Shown here in pieces: positions 23,135 to 34,616 of a stretch of 64,000 nt of DNA (its first letter is position 1; every line of letters starts with the position of its first letter). The position numbers and the translations under genes are program-made. This DNA comes from Rutpela maculata (lineage: Eukaryota; Arthropoda; Insecta; Coleoptera; Cerambycidae): NCBI GenBank assembly GCA_936432065.2, contig OW386287.2:72287804-72351803 (forward strand), given 5' to 3'. A model generated the notes under the pieces. That model searched no databases. It worked only from the letters and a program-made list of their open reading frames with translations, and had not been told where the DNA came from.

Positions 23135-23900
23135 TCTTTTTAGTTGATTGTTGGCCGACGACGTCCGTACAATGAATAAATGATATTTCTGTAACGTTAT
23201 ATTTTCACAATATTTTCACGTTTATTTGTTACAATTTGACGCACTTGTAACAATTTTTTAATGTTATGCATTACCACGCAGTTATAGAAGTTGTTTCTAG
23301 ATACGTCAAATATAAATCAGTAACAATAAGTAGTTATAGTATTGCTAATACCAATTGAGAAAGCGACGTTGATCTTTACCGCGGTGATACCACAGTGATA
23401 CTTTGACAGCGACACAGATCAAACGTCGTAGCTTTGTCGGACTTTTTTGATTCCAACTTACTTTAGCAATAAGAGTTTACTCTCTTATTTCAAATTCTAA
23501 TAAATTTACAAACAACTAACAAACAATTTGAACTGCAAACTTCATTCTGAAAACTTCGAATGTGTTTTGCTTGAAATTATTAATGGTCAGATTTAAAGAT
23601 CATTATTTTGTAGTAGGTCTGACGTGTACAAAACCCGTCGCCGTGTAGTTACTTTACTAATTCATCCAACTACTTGATGAGTAGCCCATCAAACATCTCC
23701 AGAGCTCTTGAGGATCACGTCATTTTATTACACTACACTGAAGTATTAGAATTTCTTAAATATACCAATTATTCAAAAATATACCCATCATGTGGTCAGA
23801 TAAACATCGCAAAATGATGTTTTTGGGCTGTGACATTAGTCCGTCATGTTTCGCACGTCATGTAACATTGCATTGGTCGCGATAAAGGTAGGTAATATAA
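23135..23900. mobile_element. Truncated relative of the CCCAGGCAGC element
   Basis: Follows the interior of 9956-10520 for most of its length: GCCGACGACGT, the TACCACG-AGTT block, TTTCTAGAT, GGTCAGATT-AA-ATCATTATT and CTGTGACAT in the same order. It carries extra sequence at about 23345-23570. The ends are lost. Non-coding. Confidence 0.55.
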
Positions 23901-24146
23901 GTTGTGATGCGACCAGGGATGGAGCACTAATACAAATTAAGTTGAAAACAGAGCACTAATAAAAATTTCTCGACAAAATAAAATATTTAAAAACAAATTT
24001 AAAAATTTTAAAGAAATTCGACTTTAAAATGATAAATCTTTAAAAACGAAGAAATAATCTTATAATAGAATGTTCTGTTGAGAACATTCTCAACATTGTA
24101 TTACATATATTGAATTCGGCTCAATGATATTAGGCTCGGTAAACAA
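23901..24146. other. AT-rich spacer
   Basis: No gene or repeat boundary was recognised. Confidence 0.4.
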
Positions 24147-24179
24147 CCCAGATAGCATTTATTATTCCACGAATGTACA

Positions 24180-25766
24180 TTTTGCATTCCCAATGTTCTA
24201 ATTGCATTCTGTACTTCATATTGTATAGGGGAGAATATCAGGGAACGTTCTTCTTATATGTGTTCATGTACATCGTATGGACATTCGTCAATGATTTTAT
24301 CTGTATAATACAGGTATATTTTTTGTAGAAATATTTGCATCGCCCGAGCGCCGCGCCGATAGTAATATCATCAAAAGTTCAGCACTTTTAACTCGAACGC
24401 TGATATTGGTTCGATTTTTGAACTAATAAAAATAAACCTGCATCACAACTGATGAGACAGCAATGCTAGTTTTATAGTACCTATCTACCTACCTACAAAA
24501 ATAATTATGATGTTTCTCTATCTATATAGATCTGGTTTAAGTACATTTATAATCATCCCCTGTGTGGTGTATGACGTTTTATAAATTTTAAATCGTTCGT
24601 CAATATTGTATATATGAAATTAGTTTTAAATTTTGAATCCAGACTTTAGATTTATGATCGAATATTAAATAATAATGAATATGAAATATTAAATAATAGT
24701 GAATGAAATATTAAATAATAATGAATAATAATCCTTTTTTAATTTATGTACTGTGTTCAATTAATTAGTAACTATCTCGGTAACTATCGGCATTTCTTAA
24801 GCAGGTAGTTCAGACTTAGAATGGTTATTTAATTACATTTTATCTTTTATATTTAGATTTCCGTTTTCCATGTCATTACAATCCCCTTGTAGAATCTTTT
24901 AAATGCGCGCCACGGTCCTTAGATTAGTGCGCGTGCTCTAGCAGACACGTCACGCTTCTGCTGTCAAATGTCGATTTCATTTCAATTTTCAATTTGTGTT
25001 TTGTTTTTTGTTTTCCCGTGATTTATTAATTAGTCCAAGTATACATTAATTGCATTGCAGTAAGTATTTTACAATTATTGTATACAATATAACTACCACA
25101 TAGTTTTGTTGTCATTTGCAGATATTTTATATTTAGACACTAAAGTTTAATGTTTAATGTGTATCCCTTTGTACATATTATACTAAGCATACCACCTATA
25201 TTAGTTATAATAATTACGGCGTTTGTAGGTATCGATTTTTTGGAAAAAAAACTGAGGTGGTCTTTGTAATGGTCTCGGTCCACGAAAAGGAAGCTTGGTG
25301 GTCACCATTCAAACGGAAACAATTTGACTGATCATTGAAAAACAGGAGAAAACCCCCCAGAAACGTGGACACTTTACGGGGTGTTTAAATCTTATTTTCA
25401 AGAAGGCAGGTTTGATCTACTTCAATATTAAGGAGCTTTTGTTTATTTAAATCACAATCATTGGATTTGATTACAACGTACGAGTTGTGATAGGTATTTA
25501 TTTGTAGTAATTTGCTTTATACCTATTTCAGAGGATTATAGAAGAACTGCAATTAATTGAAAAAGGCAGAGATCACATCTGATGTAAGAGTGAACAAAAA
25601 CAAATCAAAGGACTATGTACAAAAAACACGTTATTCCTCCCGTCAGATGAACATAATGATATCGAAGAACATATTGGAAGCCGTCGACTTCCCAAGAAAT
25701 TTTGTCCATACTAGAAGTTGAAAGAAGATATGTTCTTTTAATAATTCTGGTAGGCATTTAAAATCA
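24180..25766. other. Gene-free stretch with promoter-like and splice-like signals
   Basis: Around 24900-25070 the base composition rises (GCGCGCCACGG, GCGCGTGCTC) and is followed by a possible donor (GCA|GTAAGT near 25060), which resembles the 5' end of an insect transcription unit. A possible acceptor (TTTCAG near 25530) precedes weakly coding sequence. No protein was recognised. Confidence 0.3.
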
Positions 25767-26002
25767 AGTACTTACCTAAAATTTCGAATGTTCACTTGAA
25801 CGAATTTCATAGGTATGAAAAAGAAAAATTAATAAAAGCCACACTTCGATTTAGATGTAGGTGTAGAAACTTAAGTATTGTGGATATTTATTGTCAGCAA
25901 ATGTGGCAATGAAGTGTTTATGCCTAAATCGATGTGTGGTTTTTATCAACTTTTCTTTTTCATCTAAAATTCATTCAAGTGAACGTTCGAAACTTCAGGT
26001 AC
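25767..26002. mobile_element. MULE-like palindromic MITE with an 11-bp target duplication
   Basis: A 236-bp foldback: the left arm GTACTTACCTAAAATTTCGA pairs with the right arm TCGAAACTTCAGGTAC, and the arms extend for about 100 bp. ATTTAAAATCA flanks both sides (25756-25766 and 26003-26013). A 9-11-bp duplication with long TIRs is typical of Mutator-like elements. It is non-coding. Confidence 0.75.
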
Positions 26003-26065
26003 ATTTAAAATCACAAGCATAAATATTTCCGAATTCCAAAAAAATATCTATGTTTTGTAGGTAAA

Positions 26066-26870
26066 GGACACCGCATAAAACAAATGAAAAAGAGGGCACA
26101 GTCAAATGGGCTGAAAATGCAGAATGTCTGAAAATGGCCAGTTTGAAAGGTCAAAGATGAGGAAGATCGGTACCCACTAATGTCATAGTTGAGAGTATTA
26201 TGTGACGAGTTGTTTAATGTTGTTATTCATATTCATAAGACCGGAAAAGCGGCAGTTTCATGAATGAGGTGGTGATTTTTTTTAAGTTCCTATGCTTACT
26301 TTAAAGTGAGGGTGTGCATGTGTGTGTATGTGTGTGTATGTGTGTAGTGGGGGGGGGGGTTGGTTAGCGTGCGTGAGAGAGTGAAAGTGTGTTCCTATCA
26401 AAGAGTTATAATGTATGAGCAGTGGACAGCGCGCAAACGGTGTGAGCATTCTCATCCTTCTCACACAGTTCGTTCTCTCTTTGTCGCACAGTACATGAGG
26501 GGCTGTGTTGCTTTGTAAAACAGAGTGGAGAGCAAAGGAGAGGGTACGAGGTGTGCGACAAGGACAAGGATGCTCGCGCCGTCCAGCAAATCAACGGCTT
26601 ATTGCCTCTAGACAGAACTCTTTGGTTCATATGTGCAAATACATTAGAATAACAACATTAAACAAATCCTCGTCATAATATGATACTCTCAACTATGACA
26701 GCGGGTACTGATATTCCTGATCTTTGACCTTTTATATCTCAAAAACTGGCGATTTTCAGATATTGTGCCCATGAAAACTTTTGATCAGGATATTATGAAG
26801 TACAACATACTACATTTTCAGCCCATTTGACTTTACCTTCTTTTCCATTTATTTTGTGCCTGCCGTGTCC
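26066..26870. mobile_element. Spy-like DNA transposon 2 (no TSD, AAA/TTT flanks)
   Basis: 805 bp. The left end GGACACCGCATAAAACAAAT and the right end CATTTATTTTGTGCC..CGTGTCC are inverted; TIR similarity runs, with gaps, for about 145-215 bp and includes GTCAAATGGGCTGAAAATG. It is flanked by AAA (26063-26065) and TTT (26871-26873) with nothing duplicated beyond them. A GT-rich microsatellite and a poly-G run are inside (26310-26360). No transposase frame was seen, so it is non-autonomous. Confidence 0.75.
26310..26345 (+). repeat. (GT)n-type microsatellite
   Basis: Interrupted GTGTGTGTATGTGTGT tract followed by a G-run. The apparent protein frames across it are low complexity. Confidence 0.8.
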
Positions 26871-27030
26871 TTTATGATAATATCAATTTGTTTAATTTAT
26901 GTTTGATCAGTTTTATTTTTTCTGTAAGATCTTTGTAAGATGTTTTTATATTTTTCAACTTTATCATGGCCAGTTTTTAAAGAGAAATAAGTACCTATTC
27001 AAATATAATACAATGTATTTTCTTTTGTAG

Positions 27031-27214
27031 TTGGACTAGCACGTGTATCTCCTCCGCTGGACAGGAAGGAAATACCTTCTCCTAAAAATTGGAAAAGCCA
27101 AAAGAAAGTATTCAGCCAGTAGGATCAGTCACAGATGATGTGTTGAGAATGAAAAGTGGACTTTCGCAATTACAAGTATCACCATCGGCAACACCTGGAC
27201 ACTGGTTTTGAAAA
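27031..27214 (+). other. Possible orphan exon
   Basis: Preceded by TTTTCTTTTGTAG (acceptor-like) and followed by GTAAGCC (donor-like). The 184-bp interval has higher GC than its surroundings and partly open frames, but I cannot recognise a protein. It may be a remnant of the element bounded by CCCAGATAGC ends, or a host exon. Confidence 0.25.
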
Positions 27215-27393
27215 TGTAAGCCCTCCAATTTTTACTATTTTTTATTTATTGACAAAAAAATTCGTTATAGTAAAATATGACAGTTCATAAGTTGCAAAGA
27301 AAATTTTTTTGTTAAAAAAAATCTCAATTGAAATTTTTGTCACAATTGTTTTTTATTATTGCAATTCATTTTTGTAACAAAAAATAAAAATAT

Positions 27394-27850
27394 TGTAATA
27401 TGTTGCAACCCCTTAAAATTTAAGGTTATGTTGGTTACTAAAAAGAAGGCACAGATTTCAACAGAACGAATATCTGAATGTAGTGTATTTGCACCTACTC
27501 GAGAAACCTACCAGAAGTTAGTTCTGGTGACATCTGGAATTATCTAGAGAATGGTGGCGTCATCACAGAAAAATCGAGATCTGTCATTTTTAGGTATAAA
27601 AGACCGACCGCATTCTCAGCGAGTAGTTCAGAAAGTTCAGAAAGTATAGAAAGTGAGGTTAAGACTTCAAAGATAAACAAAGTGATAAACATTGTGATTC
27701 TAGTCAGTAAAGTGTATTTAAATTAATAATAGTATTGTGAAGTATCCAGTAAATATTTAATAAAGTGTGTTAGTGGACATCTCTTGTTATAATTTTTGGA
27801 ACCCACGGAGTTTGCAAGGGGTAGTTTCCTAAGGGTGGAAACACGTTACA
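27394..27850 (+). repeat. 5' LTR of gypsy-2
   Basis: 457 bp, TGTAATATG to ACGTTACA. It contains TATAAAAG near 27595 as a plausible core promoter and AATAAA near 27759 as a polyadenylation signal. Confidence 0.95.
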
Positions 27851-27853
27851 AAT

Positions 27854-27872
27854 TGGTGTCAGAAAGCGGAAT
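27854..27872 (+). promoter_or_regulatory. Primer-binding site, leucine-tRNA-like
   Basis: TGGTGTCAGAAAGCGG begins three bases after the LTR. TGGTGTCAG is complementary to the 3' end expected of eukaryotic tRNA-Leu, whose acceptor stem starts GTCAG. The assignment is inferred. Confidence 0.6.
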
Positions 27873-28288
27873 TTTATGACAAAAGGAGCTCTGAAGTTGT
27901 GCTGGAGTGTTCGAGAAGTATTCTCGAGGTTTAGTACTAACACGGAGGACTCATTTACTGGACATTTGTTCGAGGGTTATTTTCGAACAGGAAAATAGTG
28001 TTAAGTGCATTTTTGAGACATTGTAGAACATTTTATTAGGACATTAGTGTGATAATTAAATCCTTTGAACTGAGAAGTGATAGAGACACTGAAAAAGACT
28101 CATTTAGTGCGTGAAAATTTCTAGAACTTTTCTATTTGGACATTAGTGGAGATTATTAAATTCTCTGAACTGGATAGTGACAAAAGACTCTGGATAAGAC
28201 TTTTTCGTGCTATTTCGAGATTTGTCTAGAAAGTTCCATTACCGATATTGACGTGACAGTTAAATTTATTTTATTTTAATTTCATCGT

Positions 28289-29793
28289 ATGCCCGTAACA
28301 ACAAGAAGTATGGCATCCGATAAACAAATACAGGACTTATTTGAACAATTCCAAAAAGTGATGGCAAGCAGCGCCAGGAGGAGGAAAAACGGCGTCAAGA
28401 AGACAAAGAAGAACAGGAGAGAAAACGTCAAGAAGAAAAGGAAGAGCAAGAAAAGCGACGTCGGAAAGAAAAAGAGGATGAAGAAAGAAGACGCCAGGAA
28501 GACAAAGTAGAACAGGAGAAAAGACGTCAAGAAGAAAGGGACGAATTAAAGAAAATGATGGAAGATCAAGAAATAAGACGTCAGAAAGAAAAAGAGGATG
28601 AAGAAACAAGACGTCGGAAAGAAAAAGAGGATGAAGAAACAAGACGTCAGAAAGAAAAAGAGGATGAAGAAAGAAGACGTCAAGAACAAGAAAGACAACG
28701 TCAAGAGGAAAAAGACGAACTCAGAAAAATAATGGAAGACTTGAAAGAAAGACGCCAGGAGGAATTAAGGAAAATCCTGAGCGATCAAATAAAAATACAA
28801 CAGGACGCAATCATTTCTGTCAAAAGTGAAGTCAAAGAAGAGATAAGCAAGGTCGAAGATAAAGTAGGTGAAGTCAAGACCGAAGTCAGTCAAGTAAAAG
28901 GAAAAGTAAATCAGTTTGAAGAAAAGATGAGTGAGTTCGAAGAAGAAGTCAAGGGAGAAATAGACCGGCTTAAACGACAGTTGAGAGATAGAGGAAGCCA
29001 GCAGGTGGTATCATCAGGTCAGCGACTAAAACCTCCTTCTTTTGACGGCCAAAGTTCCTGGACGACGTACAAGAGGCAGTTTGAGGCAGCAGCATGTGCG
29101 AACAACTGGGATAACGAGGAAAAGGCCATGGCATTAGTTCTGGCGTTAAGGGGCCAGGCCTCAGAGTTGCTTCAGACTATCCCAGTGTATAAACAAAGGG
29201 ACTTCAAAGTCTTGGAAGCTGCATTGGACTTGAAATATGGCGACCAACATCTCGCCCAAGTTTACCAGGCCCAGCTAAAATCACGGACACAAAAAGCTGG
29301 AGAAAGTTTACAGGAATTTGAAGCTGCGATAGAGAGACTGGCACACCTGGCGTATCCGAGTGCACCTAGAGAATTTCAGGAACAATTAGCCGTAGGGGCC
29401 TTTTTAGATGGCATAAGGGACGAAGAGGTCAGGCGAGTTCTGAGGCTGACAAGACACCAAAGTAGTAGCGAAGCTTTGGTGCGTGCACTCGAAGTAGAAG
29501 CCGCTTACAGGGATACTCCAAGGTCGAGAGTGCGAGCTGTGACTCTCGAAGAATCGCAACCAGAAATGAACCAGAACCCCTTGCTGACTGAGATGCAGAA
29601 AATATTCACCAAATTATGCGATAAATTGGATGGCCTCGGAAAGCAGGAAAAACAACAAAATAAAGGAAAGCCGAGCGGAGGTATTAAATGTTTCAACTGC
29701 GGCAAGGTGGGACATATGAAACGAGACTGTCGACAGCAGAACTCGGAGAGTCGAGTAAATGCTGTGAATGTTGAAGAGAAGCAGGAAAACTAG
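28289..29793 (+). pseudogene. gag: Gypsy-2 gag (single frameshift near the N-terminus)
   Basis: The ATG at 28289 encodes MPVTTRSMAS and about 27 residues in total, then the frame shifts by one base near 28366-28372. The downstream frame is open to 29793. It first encodes a ~150-residue Lys/Arg/Glu/Gln coiled coil built from degenerate repeats (RRQKEKEDEET), then a Ty3/gypsy capsid (LKPPSFDGQSSW, LKSRTQKAGESLQEFE) and a CCHC zinc knuckle CFNCGKVGHMKRDC. Pol follows in the -1 frame, open from 29775, so the frames overlap by about 19 bases. Confidence 0.85.
28430..28720 (+). repeat. Coding tandem repeat in gag (AGACGTCA(A/G)GA units)
   Basis: Near-tandem units around AAGACGTCAGAAAGAAAAAG encode the RRQKEKEDEE heptads. 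The long antisense frames here are mirror images of this repeat. Confidence 0.7.
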
Positions 29794-32700
29794 AGATAGC
29801 CAGCACCAAGGTGGCTGTGCTGGCTAGGGAATGCGGTGCCCCTAGAGAAATAAAGATTTCCCAGCTCCAAAGAATACCAAGTAGTCTGTTGTTGCAAGGA
29901 TATGTGAATGGAAGAAAATGCGTGTTTACGATTGACACCGGTGCTACGTCATCAATAGTGCGGCCAGGGTTTATATCAGGCTTGCAGATTGACAAGAAGC
30001 AAAATGGAGTAATCATTCGGACAGCCACGGGGGACAGGGCTGCGGTCCATGGAGAGGTCAACTTGGAACTGCAGGTTGGACGGTTGAGGTTAAATTACAA
30101 GGTCATTGTGGCTGACATTATGGATGATTTCATTTTGGGTCTAGACATCATGGGAGAGCAGGGATTTATTGTTGAAGTAGGTGAGCGAGTCTTAAAAATT
30201 GGAAATGAGGAATTTATTCTGGCAACCGCAGATGACCAATTCCATAAAGCGAGATTGTTAACAACACAGACGATCAAGATTCCTGCTCATTCAGAACAAA
30301 TGATCGATGCTGCCTTAGAAGGAAATCCTGGAGGGTACCGTGTTGGCCTAGTTGAAGAAGACGAATCGATTAAGTCCCTAGCCAATATTATTGTGGCGAG
30401 AACTTTAACCCGGACTAAAGACAAAATCCCAATTAGAGTCGTTAATTTAAATTCCCACTCGGTGACAATTAAGGAAGGCAAACCAATTGGCTCCTATGAA
30501 CCGGTCACATGGGTAGCGAGGTGCGAGGAACAAACAGAGGGAAGTCCATCTATGAAAATAGACCAGGAAGTTTTGACCTTGTTGAGTACCCAGTTGGAGA
30601 ATTTATCGGAGGATGAACGAAGGGAGGCAATCAAGTTCCTGGAAAAGGAAAGTTCAGTATTTGCCAAGAATACAGAGGCCCTCACAAAAACAGACATAGT
30701 CCAGCATCGGATAAATACTGGCGACTCACCTGCTATTCGACAACCACCTAGGAGGCTTCCATTAGCAAAACAAGAAGATGCCTCGGCAATGATAGACAAG
30801 ATGCTACAAGATGGAGTCATTGAGGAGTCGACGAGTCCCTGGTCATCGCCAGTAGTTTTGGTTGCCAAGAAGGATGGAACATTAAGATTTTGTGTCGATT
30901 ATCGAAAATTAAACGATGTCACGAAGAAAGACAGTTACCCATTACCACGAATTGACGACACGTTAAGCACGTTGGCAGGCTCACGATGGTTTTCTACGTT
31001 AGACCTTAGGAGTGGATACTGGCAAGTGGGGCTTCATCCTGATGATAAAGAAAAGACAGCGTTTTCAGCAGGCAGTGGTCTTTATCAATTTACCGTGATG
31101 CCTTTTGGACTTTGCAATGCGCCAGCTACCTTTGAAAGACTGATGGAGTTCGTGCTGCGAGGGCTAACCTGGAGGACGTGCCTGGTTTACCTTGACGACG
31201 TGCTTGTTATGGGACAGGACTTTACAGAACATTTGAAAAATCTTCAAGAAGTATTTGGGCGAGTCAGGAATGCCCATCTGAAGTTGAACCCGAAGAAGTG
31301 CCTGCTATTCCAGAAAGAAGTCAAATTTCTTGGTCACGTGGTGTCTTCGGATGGGATACAAACAGACCCTGACAAAATTTCTGCTGTACGAGACCATCTA
31401 ACGTTCATGAAGTACGGAGCTTCCTTGGCCTCTGCACTTATTATAGGCGCTTTGTGGAAGGGTTTGCAGAAATTGCGAAGCCATTACACCGGCTGACAGA
31501 AGAGAAAGTGCAGTACCAATGGACACCGGAATGTGAAACGGCATGGAGAAAATTGAAGGCAGCTCTATGCACTGGTCCTGTGCTAGCGTACCCACAACGG
31601 GAAGGACTTTTTATTTTAGACACTGATGCCAGCAATTCTTCGGTCGGATCTGTGCTGTCTCAAATCCAGAATGGGCAGGAAAGAGTGATCGAGTACTTCA
31701 GCAAGGTGCTGTCCAAACCAGAAAGAAATTATTGTGTAACCCGGAAAGAGGTACTGGCCTTCGTAAAATCAGTGGACCATTTTCATAAATATCTTTATGG
31801 AAGACATTTCAAGATTCGGACCGACCATGCTGCATTAAAATGGCTGTTGCAGTTGAAAACCCCTGAAGGTCATCTGGCTCGTTGGATAGAACGGTTGCAA
31901 CAGTATGATTTCAAAATAGAACATCGACCTGGAAGATCTCATAAGAACGCAGACGCTTTATCTAGAAGACCATGCAAGGAAGATTGCAAGCACTGCCGCC
32001 ACGTTGAGAAATTGCAGGGTACAGTGGCCGTCAACACTATTAAAATAGAGGTTCCGGACGATTGGACAACCGAAGCTCTGAGACAAGAACAACTGAATGA
32101 CACAGAAATTGGGGCTATATTGAGAGCAAAGGAGAAAGGAATTCGACCAGCGTGGAAGGATGTTTCGGATAAGGCATTTGGATTGAAGGCTTTGTGGGCC
32201 CAATGGGATTCACTTAAAGTCATGAACGGGCTGCTAAAGAGAGCTTGGGAAAGCCCGGATGGCAGGGACGTTGTTATGCGTCTAGTGATTCCCAGGTGTC
32301 GAGTACCGAAAGTACTTCAGGAAGTGCATAATGGAGCATCCGGTGGGCACTTCGGCGTTAATAAGACCCTGAATAAAGTACGAGAACGATTTTATGTGGA
32401 AGCTTGGTGTCGCAATTGCAAAATTTGTGCAGCCAGTAAGGGACCACAGACTAGAAGTAGGGGTGCAATGAAGCAATATAACGTCGGAGCTCCTTTTGAG
32501 AGGATCGCGATCGATATAGCCGGCCCATTCCCAGTAACCAAGGAAGGTAACAAGTACATACTGGTTGCCATGGACTATTTTAGTAAGTGGCCAGAGGCCT
32601 ATGCAATTCCAAACCAAGAAGCAGTCACTGTCGCCAAAGTCTTGGTAGATAATTTGATATGTCGGTTTGGTGTACCCCTGGAGCTGCACTCAGATCAAGG

Positions 32701-33367
32701 GAGGAACTTTGAGTCAGGGGTGTTTCAGCAAATCTGCAAGTTATTGGGGATACACAAAACACGGACAACAGCCCTTCACCCGCAATCAGATGGAATGGTG
32801 GAACGACATAACAAGACCATGAAAGAACATCTCTCTAAAGTGGTTCATAAGAATCAACGCGATTGGGATCTCCACATACCGTTCTTCCTCATGGCATACA
32901 GAGCTGCTATCCACGAGTCTACGAAACAAACACCAGCCCGTGTAGTATTTAGACATGAGATCAGACTGCCGTGTGATTTGATTTTCGGAACACCAGGCGG
33001 AGAACAGCTTCCTGTGAACAGCTATGTGGATGAAATGAGTGAACGGTTAAGAAATGTTCATGAGCTGGTTAGAGACCAAATCACCATAGCCAGTGACCGA
33101 ATGAAGGCTCGATACGACCGTAAGGGTAGTTCAGAAGGGTTCAAGGCAGGAGATTTGGTTTGGCTGTACAACCCACAGCGGAAGAAAGGGAAGTCACCGA
33201 AACTTCAACCTCCTTGGGAAGGACCTTATACTGTTATTACCCGAATTAATGATGTCGTCTATCGTATTCAACGAAACAAAAAGTCCAAGATGAAGATCGT
33301 ACACTTGGATAGACTGGCGAAGTATGTGAAAGAGGCTGAATTGCCTGACCGGGACGTTCAGGCTTAA
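29775..33367 (+). pseudogene. pol: Gypsy-2 pol: protease, RT, RNase H, integrase (one frameshift)
   Basis: Protease core IDTGATSS (near 29935), RT with YLDD at 31188-31199, RNase H (LDTDASNSSVGSVLSQ, RTDHAALKWLL), then integrase with the zinc motif, catalytic D (IDIAGPF), D (SDQGRNFE) and E (GMVERHNK), and a basic C-terminal domain ending at 33367. The frame is broken near 31399-31410, in the connection between RT and RNase H, where a few codons also seem lost. The integrase lacks about eight residues just before WCRNCKIC (near 32402), an in-frame deletion. There is no chromodomain and no env. Confidence 0.88.
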
Positions 33368-33378
33368 GGAGGGGGCAG
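33366..33378 (+). promoter_or_regulatory. Polypurine tract of gypsy-2
   Basis: AAGGAGGGGGCAG directly precedes the 3' LTR and overlaps the pol stop. Confidence 0.8.
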
Positions 33379-33835
33379 TGTAATATGTTGCAACCCCTTA
33401 AAATTTAAGGTTATGTTGGTTACTAAAAAGAAGGCACAGATTTCAACAGAACGAATATCTGAATGTAGTGTATTTGCACCTACTCGAGAAACCTACCAGA
33501 AGTTAGTTCTGGTGACATCTGGAATTATCTAGAGAATGGTGGCGTCATCACAGAAAAATCGAGATCTGTCATTTTTAGGTATAAAAGACCGACCGCATTC
33601 TCAGCGAGTAGTTCAGAAAGTTCAGAAAGTATAGAAAGTGAGGTTAAGACTGCAAAGATAAACAAAGTGATAAACATTGTGATTCCAGTCAGTAAAGTGT
33701 ATTTAAATTAATAATAGTATTGTGAAGTATCCAGTAAATATTTAATAAAGTGTGTTAGTGGACATCTCTTGTTATAATTTTTGGAACCCACGGAGTTTGC
33801 AAGGGGTAGTTTCCTAAGGGTGGAAACACGTTACA
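33379..33835 (+). repeat. 3' LTR of gypsy-2
   Basis: 457 bp, same length and ends as the 5' copy, with two substitutions seen. Confidence 0.95.
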
Positions 33836-33839
33836 ATAT

Positions 33840-34352
33840 ATTTAAAGTAACAACTGTTTTATTTATACCTCTTCCTAAATAAAATCATGTTTTGTTCTTG
33901 GCAATTTAAAACACGATTTGAAATAGATAAAACTTTAAGGTAATGTAATATGATCATTAGATTTTTTCATAAATAACACGTTAAATATGATTTTTAAGCT
34001 GAAGTTTTAGAGTGATAAATGTTTGATCCATTTCAGAATGTTTTTTAACAGATCTTATTAACGTAAAACTATTTTTTTTACATATATTCTTGGACCTTTG
34101 TAAAGTATTGTTATAGCAAATACAGTTTTATTTAAGTTTATTTAACATTTGTATGCTCCATTCAATAAAATTTGATGAATAAAACATTTGACTTTAGTTG
34201 AAAACTAATGGTAAAAACAAATTTTCTGTGAATATATTCCACATTTACTTACATAATATTCTTCACAAGGAATGTGAAATGTGGAAAATTAGAATAAGTA
34301 CCTAATAATTGACTGTAACAATTAAACTTTAAAATTAGATATTGGATTTATT
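33840..34352. other. AT-rich stretch, nothing recognised
   Basis: Homopolymer-rich non-coding sequence with no repeat partner found in the window. Confidence 0.5.
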
Positions 34353-34560
34353 ATATGCAAGTACTTCACTCATATCGTGTATTCTCTTGAGTTCAATTAT
34401 TATAATAATTTATTATTTGCTGTAATCATAGATGAGTCGCTGCGTCATACTGAACATATTCAGAATGAAGCAGCGACTCATCAATGATTACAATAAGTAA
34501 TAAATTATTATAATAATTAAACTCTGAAGAAAATACTTGGCATGAGTGAAGTACTTATAG
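34353..34560. mobile_element. Hairpin MITE (~208 bp foldback)
   Basis: AAGTACTTCACTCAT at the left is mirrored by ATGAGTGAAGTACTT at the right. AATTATTATAATAATTTATT and GATGAGTCGCTGC also pair with their mirror copies around a centre near 34457. It would fold into one long stem. No target duplication was resolved. Confidence 0.7.
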
Positions 34561-34616
34561 CTGCCACTGATACATAATGTTCATTCCTACAATATACATG
34601 CATCATAGATTTATGA

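Larger units (their letters stand above)
27394..33835 (+). mobile_element. Gypsy-2: nearly intact Ty3/gypsy LTR retrotransposon without env
   Basis: 6.44 kb: 457-bp LTRs, primer site, gag, pol, polypurine tract. ATAT flanks both sides (27390-27393, 33836-33839), the same target as for the solo LTR at 5433. The LTRs differ at only two positions that I could see (TTC/TGC AAAGATAAAC and GATTCTAG/GATTCCAG), so the insertion is recent. Gag has one frame break, pol one frame break plus a small in-frame deletion. Confidence 0.95.

Noticed and set aside
26282..26630. Minus-strand frames of 60 and 74 codons
   Set aside because: They lie in a GT microsatellite and inside the non-coding Spy-like element 2, with no protein-like features.
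28282..28642. Leu/Phe-rich antisense frames that look like a membrane protein
   Set aside because: They mirror the Lys/Glu-rich coiled coil of gag on the other strand.
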